Below are positions 17,034-25,147 of a DNA stretch of 40,161 bases, in pieces. The position numbers and the translations under genes are program-made. The notes beneath the pieces were generated by a model. That model was not told the DNA's origin, searched no databases, and saw only the letters and a program-made list of their open reading frames with translations. The stretch is from Mycobacterium attenuatum (GTDB taxonomy: Bacteria; Actinomycetota; Actinomycetes; Mycobacteriales; Mycobacteriaceae). The stretch covers positions 1-40,161 of the forward strand of contig NZ_UPHT01000009.1 of assembly GCF_900566085.1 (NCBI RefSeq), given 5' to 3'. Position 1 is the first letter of the stretch. The number at the start of each line of letters is the position of its first letter.

Positions 17034-18683
17034 ATGACTACCGCGGCCCAGCTCATGGTGAAGTGCCTCGAGAACGAGGGAGTTTCTATCGTCTTCGGGA
17101 TACCGGGAGAGGAGAACATCCGCTTCGTGCAGGCATTGGCCGGCTCGAACATCCGCTATGTGCTCACCCGGCACGAGCAGGCCGCCGCGTTCATGGCCGA
17201 GATGTATGGTCGGGTCACCGGTCGTGCGGCGGTGGTGTCCGCCACCTTGGGCCCCGGCGCCATCAACATGCAACTCGGCGTCGCCGACGCCACCACCAAC
17301 AGCACTCCGCTGGTCGCGATCTCCGCCCAGGTCGGCCAGGACCGGCAGTACAAGGAGTCGCACCAGTACGTGGACCTGGTGGCGATGTTCGCCCCGATCA
17401 CCCGCTGGGCCGACGGTATTCCCACCGCGCGGGCAATTCCGGAGATGTTCCGCAAGGCGTTCAAGCTGGCCGAGACCGAGCGCCCGGCCGCGGTGTACCT
17501 GGCGGTGCCCGAACACTTGGACGCGGATGGGGCCGACTATTCCGACCTGGTCCCACTGCCTCGCAACGTGGTACGCGCCGAAGCGCCGGCCCCGGGCCAG
17601 GTGGCGCGGGCCGTCGAGATCCTGCGCGCCGCGCAGCGGCCGGTGGTGCTGGCCGGCCACGGCGCCGCCCGCAACGACGCCACCGCGGCCCTGGTCCGGT
17701 TCTCCGACGAGCTGTCGGTCCCGGTAGCCAACACCTTCCACGGCAAGGGCGTGATGCCCGACGACCACCCCAACAGCATCGGAGCGATGGGGTTCATGCG
17801 GCACGACTACGTCAACTTCGGGTTCGACAATGCCGATGTCGTGATAGCGGTCGGTTACGAGCTGCAGGAGTTCGACCCCGTCCAGATCAATCCGAACCGC
17901 GACAAGAAGATCATCCACGTGCATCGGTTCCCGGCCGAGGTGGACATGCACTATTCGGTCGACGTCGGCATCATCGGCGACATCAGTGCCGCGATGCACG
18001 CGCTGACCGACGCATTGGCCGGGCACCGGTTCGGCGGCAACGCCACCGCCCCGGGATGTCATCTGCTGGCCGAGGAATTTGCTCGCGGACAACAAGATTC
18101 GCGGTTTCCGCTGGCGCCGCAGCGGATAGTCGCCGACATCCGGGCCGCACTCGGGCGCAGCGACGTCGTACTGGTCGACACCGGCGCCGCCAAGATGTGG
18201 ATGGCGCGCCTGTATCCGACATATGAGCGCAATACCTGCCTGATCTCGAATGGCTTGTCCACCATGGCATTTGCCTTGCCCGGAGCCATGGGGGTCAAAT
18301 TGGCCCGGCCGGAGGCCAAGGTGCTGGCCGTCGCCGGCGACGGTGCGTTCCTGATGAATTCGCAGGAGATCGAGACCGCCGTTCGGGAGCGGATACCGTT
18401 GGTGGTGCTGATCTGGGAGGACGGCGGGTACGGGCTGATCGAATGGAAGATGGATCTCGAACTCAGAGACCACTATTACGTTCGGTTCGGCAATCCTGAT
18501 GTGGTGAGCTATGCGGAAAGCTTTGGCGCCAAGGGATATCGCATCAGCAGTGCCGACGAATTGCTGCCGACCCTCAAAGCCGCGCTCGAGGACGACAGCG
18601 TATCCCTGATCTGCTGTCCCGTCGACTACTCCGAGAACCTGCGCCTGACCGACCGGCTTGGACAGTTGGAAGCCACGCTGTAG
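17034..18683 (+). CDS. ThDP enzyme annotated as acetolactate synthase; possible 2-oxoglutarate decarboxylase
   Basis: A 549-residue thiamin-diphosphate enzyme with the three-domain layout of acetolactate synthases. It has FGIPGEEN (21-28), the cofactor-activating Glu48 in TRHEQAAAF, and the ThDP/Mg motif GDGAFLMNSQEIETAV near residue 435. After that motif it reads WEDGGYGLIEWKM. In B. subtilis-type AlsS, as I recall, the corresponding segment is WND..Y.MV.FQ, so the substrate-side Gln is replaced by Lys. Together with PGEEN this resembles the cyanobacterial 2-oxoglutarate decarboxylases. The ATG at 17034 begins MTTAAQLMVKCLENEG; an ATG at 17022 would add four residues. It is divergent from gabD1 and absent here in M. 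tuberculosis. Ordinary acetolactate synthase remains possible. Confidence 0.85.
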   Translation: MTTAAQLMVKCLENEGVSIVFGIPGEENIRFVQALAGSNIRYVLTRHEQAAAFMAEMYGRVTGRAAVVSATLGPGAINMQLGVADATTNSTPLVAISAQVGQDRQYKESHQYVDLVAMFAPITRWADGIPTARAIPEMFRKAFKLAETERPAAVYLAVPEHLDADGADYSDLVPLPRNVVRAEAPAPGQVARAVEILRAAQRPVVLAGHGAARNDATAALVRFSDELSVPVANTFHGKGVMPDDHPNSIGAMGFMRHDYVNFGFDNADVVIAVGYELQEFDPVQINPNRDKKIIHVHRFPAEVDMHYSVDVGIIGDISAAMHALTDALAGHRFGGNATAPGCHLLAEEFARGQQDSRFPLAPQRIVADIRAALGRSDVVLVDTGAAKMWMARLYPTYERNTCLISNGLSTMAFALPGAMGVKLARPEAKVLAVAGDGAFLMNSQEIETAVRERIPLVVLIWEDGGYGLIEWKMDLELRDHYYVRFGNPDVVSYAESFGAKGYRISSADELLPTLKAALEDDSVSLICCPVDYSENLRLTDRLGQLEATL

Positions 18684-18738
18684 CGCCGCCACAACCGACG
18701 ACCGGTCAACCCAAGCCCCGGACCGCCGGGGACCGTAT

Positions 18739-18756
18739 CCGATCGGCCGCGATCGG
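18739..18756. promoter_or_regulatory. Inverted repeat CCGATCG-GCCG-CGATCGG before pknK
   Basis: Perfect 7-bp arms flank four bases, in the 132-bp gap between the ThDP enzyme and pknK. There is no T-tract, so an operator or weak terminator are equally possible. Confidence 0.3.
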
Positions 18757-18815
18757 CGATATGGTGTCAGTGGCAGCGCAGCTCAACGGCCTCCGTGGGG
18801 AGGATAGTAACGGCA

Positions 18816-21800
18816 ATGGTGGACGTCGATTCGCATCCGACACAGCGCGGTCTCGTCCCCGACATCCCCGCCGAACTGCGCGAGGCGGGTTTCGACGACG
18901 TCGCCGAAATCGGGCGCGGCGGCTTCGGCGTCGTATATCGATGCGCTCAACCGCTGCTGGAGCGCACGGTCGCGGTCAAGGTGCTGACCACCGACCTGGA
19001 CCCGGAGAACCTCGACCGCTTCCTGCGAGAGCAGCATGCAATGGGCAGGCTGTCCGGCCACCCGAACATCGTCACCATCCTGCAGGTCGGTACCACGGTG
19101 AGCGGCCGGCCGTTCATCGTGATGCCCTACCACGCCAAGAATTCGTTGGAAGCGCTGATCCGTAAGCACGGGCCGCTGGACTGGTCTGAGACCCTGCGCA
19201 TCGGCGTGAAGCTGGCCGGTGCGCTCGAAGCCGCCCACCGCGCCGGCATCCTGCATCGTGACGTCAAGCCGGGAAACGTCTTGCTGACCGAGTACGGCGA
19301 ACCGGAGCTGACCGATTTCGGCATCGCCAGGATGGCCGACGGTTTCCAGACGGCCACCGGTGTGATCACCGGCTCGCCGGCGTTCACCGCGCCCGAAGTC
19401 CTCGAAGGTAAGGCGCCGACACCGCTGTCGGATGTGTATTCCCTTGGCGCTACCCTGTTTTGCGCGCTGACCGGCCACGCCGCATTCGAGCGCCGCAGTG
19501 GTGAGAAGGTCATCGCGCAGTTCCTCCGGATCACGTCGCAGCCGATACCGGATCTGCGGGAGCACGGCCTGCCGGTTGACGTGGCCGCGGTGATCGAGCG
19601 GGCGATGGCACGCGATCCCGCGGCGCGCCCGGCCGGTGCGGCGGCGTTCGGCGACGAGCTGCGCGACGTTCAGCGCGCCAGCGGAGTCGCCGTCGACGAG
19701 ATGGCCCGACCCGTGGACCTGGGCGTGGAGCGCCGGACATCGTCGCTGGCCGCGGGGGCGGCGCGGCGGGATACCGGAGCCACGGCGCGGCGGGATACCG
19801 GAGTCACGCCGTCCCCGCCGACGCCGACGACGAAGTACCGACCGCCGGTTGCGACCCGATCACTGGTGGTCCGCAACCGGCTGCTCGACGCGCTGCGGGC
19901 GGGAGGCCGGCGACGGTTGGTCCTCATTCACGCACCCTCGGGCTTCGGCAAGAGCACGCTGGCGGCCCAGTGGCGAGAGGAGCTTTCCCGCGAGAGGGAA
20001 CCAGTCGGCGTTGGCTGGCTGACCGTCGACGACGACGACAACAACGTGGTGTGGTTCCTGGCGCATCTCCTCGAGTCGATCCGGCAGGTCCGTCCGGCGC
20101 TTGCCGCGTCGCTGGGTCAGGTGCTCGACGAGCACGGCGACGACGCTGCCCGCTACGTTCTGACCGCCCTCATCGACGAGATACACGAGACAGACGAACG
20201 GCTGACCCTGGTCATCGACGACTGGCACCGGGTGTCGGACACCCAGACCGTCGCCGCACTCGGGTTCTTGCTCGAGCGCGGATGCCATCACCTGCAAGTC
20301 GTCGCGACCAGCTGGTCACGTGCGCGACTACCGGTCAGCAAATTGCGCATCCGCGACGAGCTAGTCGAAATCGACTCTGCCGCCTTGCGTTTCAACGTCG
20401 ACGAGGCACGATCGCTGCTCAACGACGTCGATGGCCTGCAGCTGTCGGATGACGACGTGCGGGCGTTGACCAGCTCGACCGACGGATGGGTCGCCGCACT
20501 GCAATTGGCGGCGTTGTCGCTGCGCGGCGGCGCCGATGCCGGCAATCTGGTGAGCCGGATATCCGGGGCAAGCGAGATGATCGGTGATTTTCTCGCCGAA
20601 AACGTGGTGGAGAGCCTGGAACCGGAGCTGGTTGAGTTCCTGCTGGCGACATCGATCACCGAGCGGATCTGTGGCGGGCTGGCGTCCGCGCTGGCCGAGG
20701 TGCCGCGCGGGCAGGCGATGCTGGAGGACATCGAGCAGCGCGGCCTGTTCCTGCAGCGAATCGACCAGGACCCGAACTGGTTTCGCTATCACCACTTGTT
20801 CGCCGAATTCCTGCGCCACCGGCTCGAACGTGATCACCCCGACCGGGTCGATGAACTCCACCGCGTGGCGTCGGACTGGTTCGCCGAACATGGCTATCTC
20901 AACGAAGCCGTCGACCACGCGCTCGCCTCGGGCGACACCGCGCACGCGGTCGATCTGGTCGAGCAGGACGAGACCAACCTGCTCGAGCAATCGAAGATGA
21001 CCACCCTGCTGGGCATCGTCAAGAAATTGCCGACGCGATTGGTGGTCTCGAGGGCGCGGCTGCAGCTCACCCTGGCATGGGCGAACGTCCTGTTGCAACG
21101 GTTGGCGCCCGCGGTTGCGGCGCTGAAGGCATTCGAGGCGGCCCTGGAGCGCGCCGACCTCAGCGACGTGATGCGGGCGGATCTGCGCGTCGAAGCCGAT
21201 GTGCTGCGCGGGGTCGGCAGCGTCTTCGCTGACCGGGTAGACGCCATCGATCAACTGGTCGCGGAGGCGTTGGCGCGGCCGGACAGCTTCCATCCGCGGG
21301 TGGGCGGCGTGGCGGGAAGCCTGGCAGCATTCGCCGCGGTGCACCGCTTCGAGTTCGACGCCGCGCATCGGCTGCTCGCGTGGGCGGAGCCCTACCAGGA
21401 GATGATGGGTCCCTTCGCCGGCGTCTACGCACACTGCTTCGGCGGCATCGCTCACCGGTACGCGCTCGATATCCCCGCCGCCCGCAAAAATTTCCGGGAA
21501 GCCTACGAGATGGGCCTGACGGTGGGACAGCACTCCTACGCGGCGCGGATCGCCAGCGCCCTTCTCGGCGAATTCCTTTACCAGACTGGTGAATTGGCCG
21601 ACGCCAGCCGTCTGCTGGACGAAGGCTACCAGCTGGAGTCCGAGGGCGCCGGAGTCGACATCATGATCGCCAGGTACGTGACGGGTGCACGAGTCAAGGC
21701 AATGCAAGGCGATCGCGGCGGCGCGATCGACCGTCTCAGTGACGGCATGACGGCGGCGGAGCGGCTGCGGCTGCCGCGGCTGGCGGCTGCTGTCACCAAT

Positions 21801-22181
21801 GCCCGGATCCGGCTTGGTGTCGAGATCCCGCCGGAGGTTGCCACGCGGTTACGCGCGACCCGCGCAATTGGCGACACTCCCCGGGTCGACGGAATCGCCA
21901 CGATCACCGCCGAACTCGACGAGGACTCCGGTATTCGTCTGTTGTCGGCGAGTGACTCGGCCGATGATCAGGAGCAGGCGTGCCGGCGCGCCGCCGATCT
22001 GCTCGCCGGGATCGACGTCGCGAGACGACCGTGGGCGGCGTTGGGTGCGCAGCTGCTTCTCATTGAAACCCTCAGGGCCGCAGGAAGAACCGACGACGCC
22101 GACGCCCTGCTGTCCGGGGCCGTCGCCCGCTGCCGGGAATGCGGATTGTCAGGTTTGCTTGCCGATGCCGGGCTCTTGTGA
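18816..22181 (+). CDS. pknK: Serine/threonine kinase PknK with STAND-type ATPase regulator domain
   Basis: A 1121-residue fusion of a Hanks kinase with a MalT-like STAND ATPase and TPR-type helical repeats, close to the remembered 1110 residues of M. tuberculosis PknK. The kinase has its glycine loop GRGGFG (33-38), Lys55, HRDVKPGN (147-154) and DFG (167-169). Activation-loop Thr179 and Thr181, the sites phosphorylated in PknK, are kept. The Walker A motif APSGFGKST lies near 373-381 with VIDDWHR as Walker B. No LuxR helix-turn-helix follows. The linker near residues 316-331 has an exact 8-residue duplication (ARRDTGAT/ARRDTGVT). The ATG at 18816 follows a GGGGAGGA site. In M. tuberculosis pknK lies elsewhere (Rv3080c), so this is a relocated or second copy. 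Confidence 0.9.
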   Translation: MVDVDSHPTQRGLVPDIPAELREAGFDDVAEIGRGGFGVVYRCAQPLLERTVAVKVLTTDLDPENLDRFLREQHAMGRLSGHPNIVTILQVGTTVSGRPFIVMPYHAKNSLEALIRKHGPLDWSETLRIGVKLAGALEAAHRAGILHRDVKPGNVLLTEYGEPELTDFGIARMADGFQTATGVITGSPAFTAPEVLEGKAPTPLSDVYSLGATLFCALTGHAAFERRSGEKVIAQFLRITSQPIPDLREHGLPVDVAAVIERAMARDPAARPAGAAAFGDELRDVQRASGVAVDEMARPVDLGVERRTSSLAAGAARRDTGATARRDTGVTPSPPTPTTKYRPPVATRSLVVRNRLLDALRAGGRRRLVLIHAPSGFGKSTLAAQWREELSREREPVGVGWLTVDDDDNNVVWFLAHLLESIRQVRPALAASLGQVLDEHGDDAARYVLTALIDEIHETDERLTLVIDDWHRVSDTQTVAALGFLLERGCHHLQVVATSWSRARLPVSKLRIRDELVEIDSAALRFNVDEARSLLNDVDGLQLSDDDVRALTSSTDGWVAALQLAALSLRGGADAGNLVSRISGASEMIGDFLAENVVESLEPELVEFLLATSITERICGGLASALAEVPRGQAMLEDIEQRGLFLQRIDQDPNWFRYHHLFAEFLRHRLERDHPDRVDELHRVASDWFAEHGYLNEAVDHALASGDTAHAVDLVEQDETNLLEQSKMTTLLGIVKKLPTRLVVSRARLQLTLAWANVLLQRLAPAVAALKAFEAALERADLSDVMRADLRVEADVLRGVGSVFADRVDAIDQLVAEALARPDSFHPRVGGVAGSLAAFAAVHRFEFDAAHRLLAWAEPYQEMMGPFAGVYAHCFGGIAHRYALDIPAARKNFREAYEMGLTVGQHSYAARIASALLGEFLYQTGELADASRLLDEGYQLESEGAGVDIMIARYVTGARVKAMQGDRGGAIDRLSDGMTAAERLRLPRLAAAVTNARIRLGVEIPPEVATRLRATRAIGDTPRVDGIATITAELDEDSGIRLLSASDSADDQEQACRRAADLLAGIDVARRPWAALGAQLLLIETLRAAGRTDDADALLSGAVARCRECGLSGLLADAGLL
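19761..19808 (+). repeat. 24-bp in-frame direct duplication in the pknK linker
   Basis: Two adjacent 24-bp units (19761-19784 and 19785-19808) differ by one base. Each encodes ARRDTG followed by AT or VT. They lie between the kinase and ATPase domains, where length change is harmless, and look like a recent slippage duplication. Confidence 0.8.
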
Positions 22182-22196
22182 CGAATTGGACTGAAG

Positions 22197-22532
22197 TCAG
22201 GAAACCGCGGCTCGCACCGCGGCATGCGCCTGCGGCGTGATCGGGTCGAGGATGTCGTCGTAGTCGTCGTGCTTGTCGACGTAGGCCGCGACGAACGGGC
22301 ACATCGCCACGATCCGCCGTCCCGACGCGCGGGTATCGGCCAGCGCCGCGGCGATGAGTTGGTTGGCCAGGCCGCGGCCGGAGAACTGCTCGTCGACTTC
22401 GGTGTGGTAGAAAATCCGCTGGCCGCCGGTGTCGGCAGTGTCGACATAGGCGGTCAGCCCGGCCCGCACACCGTCGGCGCTGATCTCATAGCGGTTGTTT
22501 CCCGATGCGTTGGTGACGGTCGGTTGGCTCAT
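22197..22532 (-). CDS. Small GNAT-fold N-acetyltransferase (YjdJ/NATD1 type)
   Basis: A 111-residue single-domain protein of the compact GNAT group. Signatures are the strand RIFYHTEVDEQFSGRGLANQL, with the acetyl-CoA pyrophosphate loop Q-F-x-G-R-G-L-A, and the C-terminal CPFVAAYVDKH. This type lacks several N-terminal GNAT strands and its substrates are mostly unknown. The ATG at 22532 has a GAGGAG site just upstream; an earlier in-frame ATG would add 14 residues of no similarity. It is convergent with pknK (15 bp between stops) and separated from the next minus-strand gene by about 330 bp. It may be an accessory metabolite or peptide acetyltransferase. Confidence 0.82.
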   Translation of the reverse strand: MSQPTVTNASGNNRYEISADGVRAGLTAYVDTADTGGQRIFYHTEVDEQFSGRGLANQLIAAALADTRASGRRIVAMCPFVAAYVDKHDDYDDILDPITPQAHAAVRAAVS

Positions 22533-22861
22533 AGCTCCTCCATCGGTTCGGTAGCGTGGCGTGCCCGGCGACACAACCTGCGGGCCGATCTGGGTCCAGC
22601 AGCGACGCTACCGCGGACATGCGCGGGCCCGCGCAAGCGCCCAGCGAAAATGAAGCAACGTAACGAATTTCTGCAAGGCGGTGTCGAGGGTCCACGCATC
22701 TATTTCCGCGACGATTGCTGTCCGAGCCAGCGGGGCGACGCCGGGTTTGCCGCCAATGGCTGGGCACGGCGAAGCATCCCCGGCGCCGAAACCAGCGTGG
22801 TGCACTGACCAGTCAAGCCCCGGGGTGACTTTCGCGGGTTGCGTCCATGTCGCCAAACCCT
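22533..22861. other. Spacer with no supported feature
   Basis: A 329-bp region between the small GNAT gene and the lipase-maturation-factor-like gene, both on the minus strand. Open frames here have no recognisable domain or ribosome-binding site. It should hold the GNAT promoter; I see no clear repeat or hairpin. Confidence 0.4.
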
Positions 22862-24307
22862 TCAGCCGGGAGGCGACTGAGCCTTCTCGAGCGCCATCGG
22901 CGCGACGTAGCGCCCCACCAGCGTGCGATGCCACCAGGCGTGGTCGCGTCGCAGCTCCCGGAAAGTGGTGAAGCGGTATCGGTACAGCTGCGCACGCACG
23001 TGCTGTGGCGGTGTATCCGGGAACGGGTTGCGCCGCAACAGCTTCAGCGTCGGCGGATCATTGCGCAACAGCCGCGTCAGCAACGAGGTCATCCAGGGCA
23101 GCGCATAGCCCGGAGATATCGCGGCAAACCACATCAGCCAGTCCAGGCGTAGGTGGTAGGGAGCGTATTGGCGCGGCAATCGGCGCACGGAGCCGGGCTT
23201 ACCCTTGAATTCGTACTCTTCCCACACCGTAGTGCCGGTGATCGCCGCATCGTCGGTTCCTTCGATCACCACCTCGTGGCGGGTGCGGCTGATGGTGCCG
23301 AAGGCGCCGTAGGTGTTGATCAAATGAAACGGGTTGAAGGACATGTTCATCCGCTGCTGCGTGGACAGCATGTTGCGTGCCGGCCAGTAGCTCAGCGTCA
23401 GCACCGCCGCGGCGAACCCCAGCACTAGTGCGGTGAACCACAGCGGGGCCGCGGGTAGTGCGGGCTGAGCCGGGATCGGCAGCACCGCTGCCAGCGACCT
23501 CTGGTCGACCGCGCTGCATGCCAGCAGGATCGTCAGCCAGTTGAGCCAGGAGAAGTTTCCCGACAGCACCAGCCACAGCTGGGTGATGATGATGACGGCG
23601 GCGGCAATGCTGGCCACCGGTTGCGGCGCAAACAAGCCGAATGGCACCACGAGTTGTGCGAAGTGGTTGCCCGCCACCTCAATCCGGTGCAACGGCTTGG
23701 GCATGCGATGGAAGAACCAGCTCAGTGGCCCGGGCATCGGCTGCGTTTCGTGGTGGTAGTACAGGCAGGTGAGGTTGCGCCAGCACCGGTCACCGCGCAT
23801 CTTGATCAGTCCCGCGCCGAACTCCACGCGAAACAGCAGCCAGCGCACCAACCACAGGGTCAGCATCGGCGGGGCCGCCCGGGCGTTGCCCAGGAAGATC
23901 ATCAGGAATCCCGTTTCGAGTAGCAATGACTCCCAACCGAACCCGTACCACACCTGTCCGACGTTGACGATCGACAGATACAGCACCCACAGCGTGAGCC
24001 ACATCGGCATGGCGGCCCATAACGGGACCAAGTCGGCCACGCCGGAAACCACGGCCGCCGACACGATCGCGCCGAACCAGCAGACGCCGGCGAACAATCG
24101 GTCGGAGTAGCGAAAGTGAAAGATGCTCGGTGTTCGCCAGAAGGACCTGCCGGCCACATACCGCGGCACCGGCAGCATTCCGCGTTCGCCGATGAGCGCC
24201 CGGAACTGGCTGGCGGAGGCGACGAACGCGGTCAGGTAGATGGCCGCGACGCCCCGCTCGAGCACCAGGCTGCCCAGCCAGTATTCGGGTGCCGAAAACC
24301 ATCCCAT
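22862..24307 (-). CDS. Lipase-maturation-factor-family membrane protein (Rv0235c-like)
   Basis: A 481-residue polytopic inner-membrane protein, the same size as remembered for M. tuberculosis Rv0235c. It resembles the LMF1 family: hydrophobic helices, then VRWLLFRVEFGAGLIKMRGD, CLYYHHETQPMPGPLSWFFH and EVAGNHFAQLVVP, which are the characteristic conserved loops. The C-terminal third is soluble and beta-rich (EYEFKGKPGSVRRLPRQYAP, then LDWLMWFAA). In animals LMF1 helps fold secreted lipases; the bacterial role is unknown, and a function in secreted enzyme maturation or envelope lipid handling is inference. The ATG at 24307 (MGWFSAPEYW) fits the family; the longer upstream frame overlaps the next gene and is arginine/histidine-rich nonsense. 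Confidence 0.87.
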   Translation of the reverse strand: MGWFSAPEYWLGSLVLERGVAAIYLTAFVASASQFRALIGERGMLPVPRYVAGRSFWRTPSIFHFRYSDRLFAGVCWFGAIVSAAVVSGVADLVPLWAAMPMWLTLWVLYLSIVNVGQVWYGFGWESLLLETGFLMIFLGNARAAPPMLTLWLVRWLLFRVEFGAGLIKMRGDRCWRNLTCLYYHHETQPMPGPLSWFFHRMPKPLHRIEVAGNHFAQLVVPFGLFAPQPVASIAAAVIIITQLWLVLSGNFSWLNWLTILLACSAVDQRSLAAVLPIPAQPALPAAPLWFTALVLGFAAAVLTLSYWPARNMLSTQQRMNMSFNPFHLINTYGAFGTISRTRHEVVIEGTDDAAITGTTVWEEYEFKGKPGSVRRLPRQYAPYHLRLDWLMWFAAISPGYALPWMTSLLTRLLRNDPPTLKLLRRNPFPDTPPQHVRAQLYRYRFTTFRELRRDHAWWHRTLVGRYVAPMALEKAQSPPG

Positions 24308-24384
24308 GGCCGCAACTCCTCGAACGGTGCCCGCGTATCCAGTTAACCAGTCCTCGAAACTGCCGCCAGCAGTTGGCGCGCCGC

Positions 24385-25146
24385 CTACCACTGTCCCCGC
24401 GACGTAAGCACCTCGCGGAGCAGATCCGCGCGGTCGGTGATGATGCCGTCGACCCCGATGTCGAGGAGCGCATGCATGGTCGCGGGTTCGTCGATGGTCC
24501 AAGCGTGCACCTGACGTCCGGCAGCATGCATGGCCCGCACCAGCGCCGGCGTGATCACCGGCACGCCACCCAGCCGCGGCGGTAACTGTACGCAGTCACT
24601 GTCGCGCAGCATCCGCAGCGCATAGGCTCGCCGACCCGCGGACCGGGCCGCCATGAACGCCATCAACGCACCCGTACCTGCCGCGCTGGCGACGCGCTTG
24701 GACAGCAGTCGCACTGTGCGCTGGCGACGGCGATCGGAAAACGACGCGATCAGCACCCGGTCGTGCACGTTCAGCCGTTCGATGACCTCGACGGTCGGTT
24801 CGATGGCCGACTCGGCCTTGATGTCGATATTGACCCGCGCATCCGGGAATGCGACCAGAAGTTCTTCGAGTGTCGGAATCGGTTCCCCGGAGCCCAGATC
24901 CGCCGCACTGGCCTGCCGCCAGGACAACTGGTCGATCGTACCGGGGACCCCGCACGCCGTCGGCAGCCGGCGGTCGTGCAGGATCACCGCGACACCGTCC
25001 CGGGTGGCGCGAACGTCCGTCTCGAGGTAGCGAAATCCGAGCTTCACCGCCTCGGTAAACGCGCCCATGCTGTTCTTGGGCAGCCTGAACGAGGTAAATC
25101 CCCGATGCGCCATGGCAATTGGCCCGCCGCTGGCAAAGAACTCCAC
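24385..25146 (-). CDS. Glycerophosphodiester phosphodiesterase (GDPD family)
   Basis: A 253-residue cytoplasmic enzyme that hydrolyses glycerophosphodiesters to glycerol 3-phosphate and an alcohol. The TIM-barrel active-site residues are present: His14-Arg15 in AMAHRG, Glu42 and Asp44 in YLETDVR, His57 in ILHDRRLP. VNIDIK follows at the metal site, and VHAWTIDEPATM with GVDGIITDRADLL closes the barrel. The start is the GTG at 25146, one base after the aftD stop codon, with CAGGAG inside the aftD end as ribosome-binding site. Extending the frame upstream only adds translated 12-bp repeats (TPDR). It is translationally coupled to aftD. It differs from remembered GlpQ1/GlpQ2 of M. tuberculosis and is not in that species at this position. 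Confidence 0.9.
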   Translation of the reverse strand: MEFFASGGPIAMAHRGFTSFRLPKNSMGAFTEAVKLGFRYLETDVRATRDGVAVILHDRRLPTACGVPGTIDQLSWRQASAADLGSGEPIPTLEELLVAFPDARVNIDIKAESAIEPTVEVIERLNVHDRVLIASFSDRRRQRTVRLLSKRVASAAGTGALMAFMAARSAGRRAYALRMLRDSDCVQLPPRLGGVPVITPALVRAMHAAGRQVHAWTIDEPATMHALLDIGVDGIITDRADLLREVLTSRGQW

Positions 25147-25147
25147 G

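Noticed and set aside
15639..18683. Plus-strand open frame of 1014 codons running through gabD1 antisense into the ThDP gene
   Set aside because: The first 460 codons are the reverse complement of gabD1 and have His/Gly/Arg-rich non-protein composition; the real gene starts at 17034.
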